A DNA stretch of 64,000 bases from Dasypus novemcinctus (taxonomy: Eukaryota > Chordata > Mammalia > Cingulata > Dasypodidae). The stretch spans positions 188,275,216 to 188,339,215 of the forward strand of contig NC_080673.1 of NCBI RefSeq assembly GCF_030445035.2, given 5' to 3'. The notes below the pieces were generated by a model, which was given only the letters and a program-made list of their open reading frames with translations, ran no database searches and had not been told where the DNA came from. Below, one piece after another: positions 25,987 through 38,310 of the stretch. The first letter of the stretch is position 1; each line of letters begins with the position of its first letter. Both the position numbers and the translations under genes were made by a program.

Positions 25987-26651
25987 TAGGTCTAATTGGT
26001 TTATAGTATCATTCAAGTCTTCTATTTCCTCACTATCTCCTGTCTAGATGTTCCAGCCATGACTGAAAATGGTAAATTGAATTCTCCCACTATTAATGTA
26101 AAAAATCCTATTTCTCCCTTCAAATTTGTCAATATGTACTTCATGTTATTTGGGGCTCTGCCATTAGGTATATATATATTTATAACTGTTATACCTTCTT
26201 GTTGAATTGACCCCTTTATCAATATAGAGTGTCTTTTTCCCTCCTAACAGTTTTTGACAAAGTTTATTTTATCTGATATTAGTATAGCACCTGCAACTCT
26301 TTAGCTTACAATTTGCATGGAATATTCTTCTCATACTTTCAATTTCAACCTACTCATGTTGGGTCATGCTTTTATATTTCTTTTGCCAATCTCTGACTTT
26401 TGACTGGACAGTTTAATTCATTTACATTTAAAGTATCTACTGAAAATACATTACTTTCTTCTGCTATTTTGCTTTTTGGTGTTATTTGTAAGTCATATCC
26501 CTTCTTCTATCCCTCAATTCTTCTAAAGCCTATTTTCATTTTTATTTATTTTTTTGGAGTGTACCATTTTGAGTCTCTTCTCATTTCCCTCTGTATATAT
26601 TTTTTATTTTATTTTCCCTGTGGCTACCATGGGGTTAAAATTTAGTATCTT

Positions 26652-27070
26652 GGGAAGCGGACTTGGCCCAGTGGTTAGGGCATCCATCAACCACATGGGA
26701 CGTCCGCGGTTCAAACCCTGTGCCTCCTTGACCCGTGTGCAGCTGGCCCATACGCAGTGCTGATGCGTGCAAGGAGTGCCCTGCCATGCAAGGGTGTCCC
26801 CGTGTAGGGGAGCCCCAGGCGCAAGGAGCGCACCCTGTAAGGAGAGCCACCCAGCGAGAAAGAAAGTGCAGCCTGCCCAAGAATGGCGCCACACGCATGG
26901 AGAGCTGACACAACAAGATGACACAACAAAAAGAAACACGGATTCCCGTGCCGCTGACAACAACAGAAGCAGACAAAGAAGAACACGCAGCAAATAGAGA
27001 GAACAGACAACTGGGGCGGGGGGGGGGGGGGAGGGGAGAGAAATAAAATTAATAAATAAATCTTAAAAAA
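26652..27070 (+). mobile_element. DAS-type SINE, copy 3, nested in L1
   Basis: The head GGGAAGCGGACTTGGCCCAGTGG, the B box GGTTCAAACCC, the body and an A-rich tail are all present. A near-perfect duplication (AAAATTTAGTAT at 26,637 and AAAAATTAGTAT at 27,071) flanks it. A run of about 14 G lies before the tail at 27,018-27,031. It split an older L1, so it is younger than that L1. Confidence 0.92.
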
Positions 27071-27764
27071 AAAATTAGTATATTTATAGCAATCATATTT
27101 GATTTAATGAAAATTTAACTTCAGTGGCAACACATGCACTGCTCCTATACACCATCTCCCCACCTTTTTGTTGTACTTGTTACAACAATATTGTATCTTT
27201 GTATCATACATCTTACGACCAAAACCCTATATTCATCATTACATTTTATGCCTCTGCATTTTAGAACCTGTAAGAAGTAAAAAGTGGAGTTATATACCAA
27301 TAAATACAGGAGTAATGGCATTTATAACTACCCATATAGTTGCCTTTGTCAGGGATCATTATTTCTTTATACTGCTTCGATCCACTTCCTATATTCTTTC
27401 CTTTCAATCTGAAAAATTCCCTTTAACATTGGAAAGGCTAGTCTAGTGATATAAACTCCTTCAGCTTTTGTTTATCTGGGAGTGTCTTAACTTCTCCCTC
27501 ATTTTTGAAACAGTTTTGCCAGATATAAAATTCTTGGTTGGAAATCGTTCTATTATAGCACCTATTTCATTCCATTGTCTAGTAGCCTACCTCATTTCTG
27601 ATGAAAAACAGCAAACAGCACTTAATCTTATTGGGGCTCTCTTGTACATAATAAGCTGTTTTTTTCTTGAAGCTTTTAGAGCTCACTCAATATCCTTGGT
27701 AATCAACAGTTTGACTACTATGTGTCTGGGTATAGCTCCTGTTTGGGCTTTTTGAATGTGTATA

Positions 27765-28144
27765 TTGATTTTTTTTTTCTCTCCCCTTTCCCCGCCCCCC
27801 ACCCCAGTTGTCTGTTCTCTATTTGCTGTGTGTTCTTTGTCCGCCTCTGTTGTTGTCAGCGGCACGGGAATCCGTGTTTCTTTTTATTGTGTCATCTTGT
27901 TGTGTCAGCTCTCCGTATGTGCAGTGCCATTTCTGGGCAGGATGCACTTTCTTTCACGCTGGGCAGCTCTCCTTACGGGGCGTGCTCCTTGAGCGTGGGG
28001 CTCCCCTATGCAGGGACACACATGCGTGGCAGGGCCCTCCTTGCGCGCATCAGCACTGTGCATGGGCCAGCTGCACACGGGTCAAGGAAGCCCAGGGTTT
28101 GAACCGCAGACATCCCACGTGGTAGACGGATGCCCTAATCACTG
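27765..28144 (-). mobile_element. DAS-type SINE, copy 4, truncated head, nested in L1
   Basis: This is the reverse complement of the DAS element, starting with the T-rich tail at 27,765. At the head end it stops at 'CCCTAATCACTGG', so the terminal GGGAAGCGGACTTGGC (the start of the A box) is missing. The 5' truncation probably arose during reverse transcription. Confidence 0.9.
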
Positions 28145-29872
28145 GAATTTTGTAATTTTTTTGAATATTCCTTCTATCCCTTTCTCTCTTCTTCTGATAC
28201 TCACAAAACATATATATTGCCATGCTTGGTGGTTTTTCACAGGTTTCTCTTTAGTCAGTCAAGACTTCTCAGAAGTCTTTTGGGTTCTGTTCACCTTTTT
28301 CCATTCTTTTTTCTTTCTGCTCCTCAGTGTGAATCATTTCAATTGCCTTGTCAGTGAGTTCACCGATTCTTTTTTCTGTCAGTACTTAATGTATGTTGAA
28401 ACATCTAGGAAAATTTTTCATTTCAGTTATTGTGTTCTTCAACTCCAGTATTTGTTTGGATCCTATTAAGAATCTCAAAGAGATTTTAGTATTGTTCATT
28501 TACTGTTTTCCTCATATCCTTTAGTACTTTTTCTGTGTATTATCTTCTTGAGCATTTGAAGATCATTTTAAAAACTCTCTGATTTGTCCAATTTCTAGTC
28601 TTCTTCAATGACGGTTTCTGAATTTTTATCTAATTTCCTTGGACAGACCATCAGTTCCTATTTCTTTGTCTTGTAGTCTTTTGTTGCATACTGTGTATTT
28701 TAATATTTTAATGTTAACTCTGGGATTTAATCCATGAGCTATGTATTCCTTACATTTATATCCAGTTAGTGATATATTAGAGATTTTAGTGCCAAGAACT
28801 AAAACAAAAAAACAAAAACAACCGATGGAGAAAACACTCTTTTACAGTGTTTGCAAATTGGCTCTGCATTAGATGGTACTCTCCCTCAGAGTTTAGTCTT
28901 CCTATTAAGAACAAGCCAAGGTTAAAGTGTGGTATACTCCTCATCTTTTCTGAACTGTATCTTGTCCTGGACTTGAGCTCATGGTCTTAGCAATTCCCAT
29001 TTACAAGAATCAGAATGTCCCCTCTAATCCCTATAAAAGATACAGCTATTACAAGCCCCCTCCCCCTCCCCCACCCCATGGGCTATTAATGGCTTAAAGA
29101 TAGTAATCCTTTGTCCCAAGCAACTTTGGTTTATTCATTTTTTACACTGTTTTAGCTCTCTGCATGCTGCTTCTCTCTCTAGGTCTAGTTCTAGGAGGGT
29201 GTGCCAGTGACAAATGTCCTGGTTCAGTATTTCTGGCTGCCATCCAATAGACTAGCACTGACATATATGCACCCCAGCATGTGTATAAGGGTTCCTATGC
29301 ACATTGTCAGGGAGGCACAATGAAAATGTAGGCCAGCTTCACACCACACCACAGTGAGGGGTTTATGGGCCAGCCAGAGCACCAGGAGTTTCATTTTTCA
29401 CTTTTTCAAAGTTACTTTTTCTTGATTCAACACTTTCCCAGTTACTACAACCCTTTAACACTTTTCAGGAGTTTTGAGGAAGATAGCTCTGCCAGTTTTT
29501 GTTAGTTTTCAAAGATTCTGTGTGAGAACAGAACCCTGGAGCTTCTTTAAAAGCTTCAGTAAAAGTTATCTAGTTAGTTTTAATCCTGCTGACATCAGAG
29601 GCAAACTTTCAAGTCATGATACCAGTATCAAGTGCATCCCTCCTATTTGGTAGCGTAACTGAGAAAAATCATCAGTCATCCCAGTACAGCTAACCACTTT
29701 GTACATTTACCTTTATCACTAACTTGTTTCAGAATGAACTGAAGGCGGCTAAGAACTTTTATGAAAAGATACATCATTTAAGTACGAGCTTTTAGCCATG
29801 ACCTTTCAAGATGTAGTCTAAATGGAGAAGAGGAGTTAAGTGTAGGACAAGTACACTTGTTTTGTTTTTTTT

Positions 29873-30068
29873 CCAGAGGTACCAGGGATTGAACCCAGAA
29901 CTACACTCATGGGAAGCAGGTACTCAACCACTGAGCTACATCCGCTCCCCAATGAGAGCCGATTTTTTTCATTTGTTTGTTTGTTTTTAGGAGGAACTAA
30001 GGTTCAAACCCAGAAACTCATACATGGGAAACAGAAGTTCAACCGTTTGAGCTACATCCATTCCCCCG
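29873..30068 (-). mobile_element. Tandem pair of tRNA-headed SINEs
   Basis: Two tRNA-like units are reversed on the + strand. One spans about 29,873-29,950 (reversed it reads GGATGTAGCTCAGTGGTTGAG for the A box and GGGTTCAATCCC for the B box). The other spans about 29,990-30,066 (reversed A box GTAGCTCAAACGG). An A-rich linker (T-rich on +) separates them. The heads look closer to tRNA-Ala than those of the longer DAS copies. Confidence 0.7.
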
Positions 30069-31158
30069 TATATTTGTTTTTAGCATCAACACATCTCCTA
30101 CTTTCCTTATCCTCCAGCCAATGATCTGGATGATCAGAAAGTCTAACAAATGGTATCATGTGTCTATAAAAAATAAAGGGTTGAGCTGGGCTAAGGAGGC
30201 AAACTTGAAAATGGAGGAAGACTCTCACAAACATACTGCATGTGTCTGATTCGATTATACAAATTTACAGCCCTCTGGTTCTGCTGTACATAATTGATCA
30301 GACTCAAGGAGAACCTGGGCAGAAAATGGAAATATTTTACAATAAAATATTTTGAACAATCAAATAAATCTTAGTTGTCTAAACTATAAAATGTAAATGT
30401 AGTAGTCTATTTTAAAGATAAAATTAGTTATGATAAAAATCACATGTAACAGTTTAAAAATACACTCAGAGTATAAGAATAGAATTAGTCCTTTTTCCTC
30501 TGGGACTCAAAAACACACAACAGAAATCTTGTTAAAACAAACTATTATTATAAGATTAATTTACAAAGCTGAATCAATGATCTGCATAATAATTTACAGC
30601 AACTAATGCTTCACTGAGCTAGTTATAATTCCTGCTAACAAAGGCATATATATTTAGAAATTGTTTTTAAGTAACCATAATACCAGATAACAAAATGACT
30701 TGAAAAAGTATCTTTTGTATTGGGAGGAAAAACTAAGACAAAAAAAAAGCTATATAATGAACACTTTTTTGGTTCTACCACCTACTAGCAAATGAAAATC
30801 ATTTGGTCTCACAGATGACTTAAATAATCCCTAATTTTCCAAAATACCCAGTAAGATAAAATTTGATTCAAATTCTAAACAATTCCTTTCCTTTCCTAAC
30901 TTTTTATAGAGATAATCATCTTTCACAGAATCAATTTTTTTCTCTACTACTAGGTTAATTTTTATCAAAATTCAATTATTAGGGGAAAAAATTGTTGCCC
31001 CATTCAATTTTTAATAATATCATCACAGAAAATATTTTAATTCTGAAACAAGTAATGTTACTAACATATACACTTAATTGGCAGTTTTTTTAAAAAAGGA
31101 ACTTTTTGATTCAAGACAAACACTTGAGATTATGCACATTAAAATGCATAAAAATCCT

Positions 31159-31575
31159 GGCAGCGGACTGGGCCCAGTGGTTAGGGCGTTCATCTACGAC
31201 ATGGGAGGTCCGCGGTTCAAACCCCGGGCCTCCTTGACCCATGTGGAGCTGGCCCATGCACAGTGCTGATGCACGCAAGGAGTGCCCTGCCATGCAGGGG
31301 TGTCCCCGCGTAGGGGAGCCCCGCACACAAGGAGCACACCCCATAAGGAGAGCTGCCCAGCACCAAAGAAAGTGCAGCCTGCCCAAGAATGGTACCGTAC
31401 ACACGGAGAGCTGACACAAGATGATGCAACAGAAAGAAACACAGATTCCCGTGCCACTGACAACAACAGAAGTGGACAAAGAAAACGCAGCAAATAGACA
31501 CAGAGAACAGACAACCAGGATGGGGAGGAAAGGGGGAAGGAGAAATAAATAAATAAATAAATTTTTTTAAAAAAA
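31159..31575 (+). mobile_element. DAS-type SINE, copy 5
   Basis: The head is slightly altered (GGCAGCGGACTGGGCCCAGTGG) but the A and B boxes (GGTTCAAACCCC) are clear. The tail is (AAAT)n. A perfect 13-bp duplication GCATAAAAATCCT flanks it at 31,146-31,158 and 31,576-31,588. Confidence 0.94.
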
Positions 31576-32590
31576 GCATAAAAATCCTAAGAACACATAT
31601 CAGTGAATTCTCAGACTAAACCTACCTGTAGTGAAACTGAATGTTACCAGTGCACTAGAAGCCTAAGCAGTGCTTCTTCCTAATCACCTCCTCTCCCAAA
31701 GGTAAACACTATTCTGACTTACAATATCTCTGACTTATTTTGAATTAGTAGTTTTTTCATATACTCTATTCTCAGGCCAAATAATTAAATTATTTACCAA
31801 AATTTTCCTTAATTTGTAATAAAATTTAAAGCCAGGGCCACAAACTATTGTTGCCTTACAAGTTTTTGTTAAAAGAGGGGAAGAAAGTTTAAATGTCACC
31901 ATGAACTTTCAACTAAATATGAGAAAAAGAAGCCACAGGAAGGAGATATTAGGTCATTCTTCAGGTATTCCATTTCCTTGACACTGTGTAGATTATAGAA
32001 AAAAGCAAAGGAACATACATTCTCTGACCATTTTCCATTTGTCTTTTTATAAAGTCAAACAATCTGCTTCTATTCTCAAATACTACCTTGTACCCTTTTA
32101 TATCAGTGCATATTTTACCAATCATCAAAGTCCAGTGAGTGCCTCAGCCATTCTAATAAAACTATTCAATGGCTGAAACCACTATCATCTTATGCTATGC
32201 AGCATTGGGCATGAGTCAGACAATAACATGGTGGTGTTCCTCAGGTTTTTGATAATTCACTGAGCTACATACTTACAATTTACACACTTTAATGTACATA
32301 AATCTCATTTGTTAAATCTGATTAAATTGATGTGAGAGGACAAGAAAAGGCCATTTACTATAGTTAGGACTTCTGGTGGGGCTAATTTACATATCATAGA
32401 AGAAAGGGCAAAGACCTTTACACAATTATGGTAGCATGTAATTAATCCCATGGCAATTGAAAATGAGTTCATTCGAAGTAGCAAAATAAATGTGATAAAC
32501 AGAGAATAAAGCTGATATGTAATTTTGTTTTATGATCCACAATGTTTATCCATGAAAGGGATAGGATATACCAAGACTGGTTAGTCTCTA

Positions 32591-33148
<558 letters not shown>

Positions 33149-33584
33149 TTAAATTATATCAGTGACAGCAAATTAAAAATTGTCTGTGAGAAAATAAGAT
33201 ATATAAACATAAACTTTTTTTTTCCCACTCAAATTGTCAAATCTACTGCTGGAAATTCAACTACAATCCTCTGACCATATTCAGAAAAGCAAACCCAGAT
33301 TAGATTTTTTTAAAGGATAGGCAAACCCCCTATCATCTCCGTATTCTCTGGCCTCCAAAGTAATGTCTGCATATCAAGTTTTACTTTCCAGTGACATAAT
33401 GCACTCTCCTACCCAAAAAGCCTTTAAACTGAACATAACCAAAGGTATGGCAAATTTTCTGGTCCCCCAAGCTGAAAAACTTAGGATCACATACTTGTCT
33501 CCTTTTCCTTCACTTTCTGGACCTACCCCTATAGTGTGATCACTGTGGTGTGATGTGGTGTGATATGGTAGAAAAACTTAGGGG

Positions 33585-33790
33585 TTTGATCTGGGTCTAC
33601 ACCTCAGTTCTACCAATTGAGGTATAAGAATTTAGATGTATTTCTTACTAAGCTTCGATTTCCTGACCTATCAAAGAGAGAGGGTATAATAAGCCTACCA
33701 GGACTATTACTGAGGAATAAATGAGAATGCATCCAGTTACTCACCCAGAACTTGGCATGTGCTTAGCAGTCAGGGAATATTGGCTCACTT
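33585..33790 (+). repeat. MIR element
   Basis: The sequence 'TTTGATCTGGGTCTACACCTCAGTTCTACCA', 'CTTCGATTTCCTGACCTATCAAAG', 'TAATAAGCCTACC' and 'GAATAAATGAGAATGCAT' is in the MIR order. It lies in the first long PACRGL intron. Confidence 0.75.
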
Positions 33791-34596
33791 CTCCCACTTC
33801 TACAGCCTTTTCTACACTAGCTCATACCCTATGATTCCTTGCCTAATCCACCTAACATATCTCTACACTTTTATCTTTAACTAAGGATGCTTCCCCTACT
33901 ACCACCACGACCTCCTGATTCATACACCCAACTACCTGCTGGTATTTCTAGGCCTAGCTCCAATTTCATGTTCCATGGAGCTCTTCTGCTCTTTTCTGTT
34001 TCTTAACTCTACATTTCCATGGCACTCTGATTTTGTCACTGCTTCCTTGTTCTTAACCCTCACTTTCAAAACATTCTGCCCATCCTTCTTTCAGAGCACT
34101 TTCCATTTTATGCCTTTAATACAGTCATTGGGTATGTGACTGTCACTCAGCAACAGTGCAAGACCATTCCTTAAAGAAACACAGCTAAAGTTTTCTTCCA
34201 CTTCAAATGGCAGCTTTTCAAGTATTTTAGGACATTCACTCTCAACTCCTTATATTTTCTCTTTCTAAGGATAAACACTGATAATTTCTTAAAGAAATTC
34301 TCCCATGAGATGATTTTAATCTACTAGAAAAATAAGAAATCTTCAAAAGGAGAAGCTCTACCTAATAACAATTTTAGCTCAATAATATTTCAAACATCAT
34401 GTGACCAGATCAAAGTGCCATGTAAAGATAAACTAAATGGAGGGTTATCTCTGCACACAGAATAATTTTAAATTAATTTCAATTTTCTTATAATTTAATA
34501 CACTGACCTAATTTTCTAATTCTATATTTCCCAATATCACACTTCACATTCGTTCCCAAGACATTTTCTAGTAATACTGTAATTAATATCTCCTGA

Positions 34597-35081
34597 TGTT
34601 TTTTGGAGAAGTCAGAGACACACAATCACAGGCCATCTCCCAGCGTTGTCTCCACCCCTACCAATACCTCCGCTTCTATTGTGGGATGATGTTTCAGTCT
34701 GTTGCCATTCCACAACCTGGGGGAGATATTCTATGTCTAATGAAAAGTCTTGGCCAGTCCTTAAACCCTGAAACCAGAACAAGTAGCCCCAGATGCTTAT
34801 CAGGCAAGAAATTCTCTGGTAGGGCCCCTCCTCTCAGCAGTGGATATGTACCCACCTCAGGCAGGACCAAGTTTTCTCTCCTTCTCCCGCCAAGTGGGGT
34901 ACAGAGTGCCATCCTCTGTTCCTGACTGGAAGAGTCTGGCCTCCCTGAGAGAACAGCCACAATGGGAATCTCCTCCCCTCCTTCAGTCCCTTTTTAAGTA
35001 ATAAGGTAGTCATTTGCAGAAAGTTTCTGTTGTGCCTGAGCTTGTGTTCCCAGAATACACTGTACAGCAAGTTGCTCCACA
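34597..35081 (+). mobile_element. Solo LTR, copy A
   Basis: A block of about 485 bp starts TGTTTTTTGGAG and ends TTGCTCCACA (TG…CA). It aligns along its length with the block at 40,974-41,481. Shared words include CACAACCTGGGGGAGAT, 'CCTTAAACCC' and 'GTGTTCCCAG'. No internal retroviral genes adjoin it. I cannot name the family. Confidence 0.6.
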
Positions 35082-35195
35082 AAATTTTTCAGATAATATT
35101 CTATTTTTTTTCCTTTTTTGTCAGATAATATTCCACGATAAGCTAAGGGAGGTTTTAAATATGTTGACCTAATACTGCACTTAAAAGTTCATTCA

Positions 35196-35622
35196 GGGAA
35201 GCGGACTTGGCCCAATGGATAGGGCGTCTGCCTACCACATGGGAGGTCCACGGTTCAAACCCTGGGCTTCCTTCACCCATGTGGAGCTGGCCCATGCACA
35301 GTGCTGATGCGCGCAAGGAGTGCCCTGACACACAGGGGTGTGCCCCGTGTAGGGGAGCCCCACGTGCAAGGAGTGCGCCCCGTAAGGAGAGCCGCCCAGC
35401 ACTAAAGAATGTGCAGCCTGCCCAAGAATGGCCAAGAATGGCTGCACACACGGAGAGCTGACACAACAAGATGTCGCAACAAAAAGAAACACAAATTCTC
35501 GGTGCCGCTGATAAGGATAGAAGCAGTCACAGAACACACAGTGAATGTACACAGAGAGCAGACAACTGGGAGGGGGGAAAGGGGAAAGAAATAAATAAAA
35601 ATAAAATAAAAACAATAATGAA
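35196..35622 (+). mobile_element. DAS-type SINE, copy 6
   Basis: The head GGGAAGCGGACTTGGCCCAATGG, a B box (GGTTCAAACCC) and a long A-rich tail of AATAAA units are present. The body has a short internal duplication ('CCAAGAATGG' twice at about 35,421-35,440). A perfect 13-bp duplication AAAAGTTCATTCA flanks it at 35,183-35,195 and 35,623-35,635. Confidence 0.94.
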
Positions 35623-35639
35623 AAAAGTTCATTCAACAA

Positions 35640-36060
35640 GCTGTTATTGAATCCAGCTTCTGCTTCAGGAACCATTTGTCCTGCTGGGATACAGCAGAGA
35701 ACAAGAAAGAAAACATCCCTACCTTCATGGAGCTTATATTCTGCTGTAGAGATAGATTATACACAAATGGAAAACTAAAAGAAAAATACCAACTTATACC
35801 ACCACGCAGGAAATTAAGTAAGGTAATGAAACAATGACTGAGGGATTCCTGTGGATTGAAAGGTCAAAGGGAAGCTGGCCAAGTCAGTAAGACAGAGGAA
35901 ATGGTTTCAAGAAACCCTTGGGAAAGAACAAGCCTGGTGTTTTCATCAGGCTTTTAGCCTAAAATAGCTAAAGCCCAACAGGCATGGAAAAGCCTGGTAT
36001 GAAACGAGGTTAAGTGGTAGGCCTTGCAAGCCAGCCAGAATGAGGCCTTCAAAGGTACCA
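35640..36060 (+). repeat. Ancient mammalian repeat remnant
   Basis: 'GCTGGGATACAGCAGAGAACAAGAAAGAAAACATCCCTACCTTCATGGAGCTTATATTCTG' is a diverged form of a common old mammalian repeat consensus (…GGGGATACAGCAGTGAACAA…CTCATGGAGCTTACATTCT…). The family is left open (L2- or MIR-associated). Confidence 0.5.
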
Positions 36061-38067
36061 AAAGAAACCTGCAGTTTATTATTTTCAGAAGCTTCTGGAA
36101 GGAAATATAACCTAAGCTTCTGTACAAAAAACAGACAAAAGAAAAAACCTTGCCTAATTGGGGATAAGTACAGTAATTACTATAAAGGGTTGAGGAAGAT
36201 TAAAGGGTTAATATACATATAACACTGAGAAAAGTTGTGTTAGGCACCTAATAAGTGCTATTTGAATGTGAGCTATTACTATCACTGTATTTATAATAGT
36301 ACAAAGTGTTTTTTTTAGTATTAGTATTACTATTAACAGTGGGCTTAATGTGACTACATACGCCACCTTCTTTTTGAAAAATGTGATTTAAATACCTTGG
36401 TACACTTTAAATACCCAGTTTAAGTTTTGTTTCTTTTGATCCTAAGTGTTAACGGCTATTATAGATGAAAAAGAACCATCACCAAGGTACTTACCCATAA
36501 ACAGAAAAAGTGCCTAATTGGCCACACCAATCATAATAGACATTTCTCAACACTACCAATCAATTATACAAAAGTTTCTGTTGGAATTCTATGATCAATT
36601 TCTATCTTTCTTCAAGTCAAAAGGTTGTACCTGAAATGTACTGATGGGAAAATGTTGCATTTTTATATGTACACTGAGTTCAAAATGTCATTGAAACTCT
36701 TCCTTTGAGACGTAAACATGGTAGAAAATTAAGCTCCCCAACTGTTCAAGTATACAGGTCAGTTTTTACGTATAACTATGTAATTTTTAGCAACAACAAA
36801 ACACACACACACATAACAAAGCGAATACTTCCACATCATCTTTCAAAACACCCTATATTAGTATTTCTTTCCAAAACAGTTATTTTTCTCTTACTGTTAA
36901 AATTATCATCCTCTACCTTAACAGCAAATAAAGCACGCTCAGTTTTAAAATTAATCTTCATCCAGAAGCATATTTTTAACAAAGTTGTAACATGAGGCAT
37001 TTGCAAAAAGAAAAAAAATGCTTAACTCATCTAACCCTCAACCACTCCACTGAGCACTTTTCCATAAAACAGGCAGGGTGCTGTAAAGGGGGTGTGACAC
37101 GGGATTAAAAAGTGACAACTTTTTGCATTTTAAAATATTATCATGGACACCCTCCCCACCACAGTTATTATTACAAAACAATATAAAGATTCTAAATATA
37201 CATTAGAATCCATAAATCTACTTAACCAGGCACATCTAAACTATGTCACAATATGCTGAGAACAAATGAAACAAGGCAGGGCCCCACTGTGGAACCGGGA
37301 ATTTTCTCCTAGTCTTACTTGGCTGCTGCAGGTCATCTCATCTACAGGGAAGAGAAGGCATCTATGCCAACGCTAGGAAAGCCCAGTTTCTAGTCTTGTT
37401 TTTGATAGGTCGAATATATTTCTTTCCTTATACATTCTTTCTTCACTCCACTTTTGTGACCACTACTTGCTAAACTCTGGGGGGCACAGGCTATGTTTTT
37501 TCCTACTTTCTAACCTAGAGTCTAAGAAGTTTCAAGACTGTAATAGGTGTCCCAGTAAAGAAGCCTTATTCCGTCGCTAAGGCGATGCCAAAACGACAGA
37601 ACCCAATAACCATCCACCGTGAACCCATTTTACCCTAAATACTAGCCAAAAGGACCACTATTAAGGGTCTTAAAATTTGCTTTCCATCTTTCCAGTTTCC
37701 CTCCCCATCCCCACGCTCCCCACCAAGTACCAAATACCTAAGAGCAGGTCAAGGCCAGGGTGTAGAAAATGAAGAAGAAAATGTTAAAATAACGGAGAAA
37801 CATGAAAAGATTTTAAGAAGGGAGAGTGGGGGAAAGGGAAAGATGCTCATTTAAAAAAGGAGCCCGGGGGGCGGGTAGCAGAGACGGCCAGTTCCAATTA
37901 AGGCCAGGAAAGGCTGCCCGGGAAAGGAAGGGTGCTCGATCTCTAGGGTCCTTAGCAACGGGTCCAGCGGTCCTAGCAACAGGCCTGAGGAAACTGGCTC
38001 CCGCAGAGTGTCTGCGGCACCACAAAGTCCCACTCCACCGCCCACGGCTCTGGGGACCTGTTCCTAC

Positions 38068-38240
38068 CGCGTCTCTGTCCCGCCACGATCTGCACACCAG
38101 CAGCCGCTCTAGGCACGGCCTTCTGCGGGCACTCGCTCAGCCAACAGCCGCAGCTCGGGCCACCGGCCACGGGGGTTCGGGAACAGGGGGCTCTGGGCTA
38201 CCGGCGCCCACGGAACCGGAGGCGCCGTCCAGTGACGTCA
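38068..38240 (-). other. PACRGL: Candidate noncoding first exon of PACRGL
   Basis: On the minus strand ACAGAGACGCG is followed by GTAGGA, a plausible donor at 38,066-38,067. The transcription start would then fall near the CRE, with the X-box about 60 bases upstream. The upper boundary is only a guess. Confidence 0.35.
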
Positions 38241-38296
38241 GGCGCCCGCTGCGTCCTCTGAGCCAATAGCAGGGAAGAGGCATCGGGCGGGACAGT

Positions 38297-38310
38297 GTTG
38301 CCCCGGCAAC
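38297..38310. promoter_or_regulatory. X-box (RFX binding site) candidate
   Basis: GTTGCC-CC-GGCAAC matches the RFX consensus GTNRCC(N0-3)RGYAAC with both arms perfect inverted repeats. RFX factors drive many ciliary genes, and the adjacent gene belongs to an axonemal family. Confidence 0.75.

Larger units (their letters stand above)
23196..29600 (-). mobile_element. Near full-length old LINE-1, interrupted by two SINEs
   Basis: Reading the + strand gives an L1 in reverse order: 3' UTR words at 23,200-24,300, the ORF2 3' end ('ATGGCTATCCAGG..TTCCC', 'CAAAAATCAATTGGCCA') at about 24,550, RT-region words ('GCCTTTTCTGCATCAATTAAG') at about 25,030, 5' ORF2 and ORF1 words ('AGCTAAAGATTTGACGATTTT', 'TATTTGTGAATTTTCCAGTC', 'ATAAAATTCTTGG') at 25,300-27,540, and a 5'-UTR-like end ('GCCAGTTTTTGTTAGTTTTC') near 29,500. 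DAS SINEs interrupt it at 26,652 and about 27,765. The frames are full of stops, so it is dead. It lies in a PACRGL intron on the same strand as the gene. Confidence 0.8.

Noticed and set aside
26604-26993. Open frame of 129 codons on the minus strand
   Set aside because: It is the antisense of a DAS SINE; similar cysteine-rich frames appear in each copy (19,265-19,615; 27,722-28,102; 31,111-31,579; 35,155-35,675; 48,128-48,623).
37826-38269. Open frame of 147 codons in the CpG island
   Set aside because: GC-rich sequence has few stop codons. There is no family resemblance, and the position is a promoter and 5' UTR.
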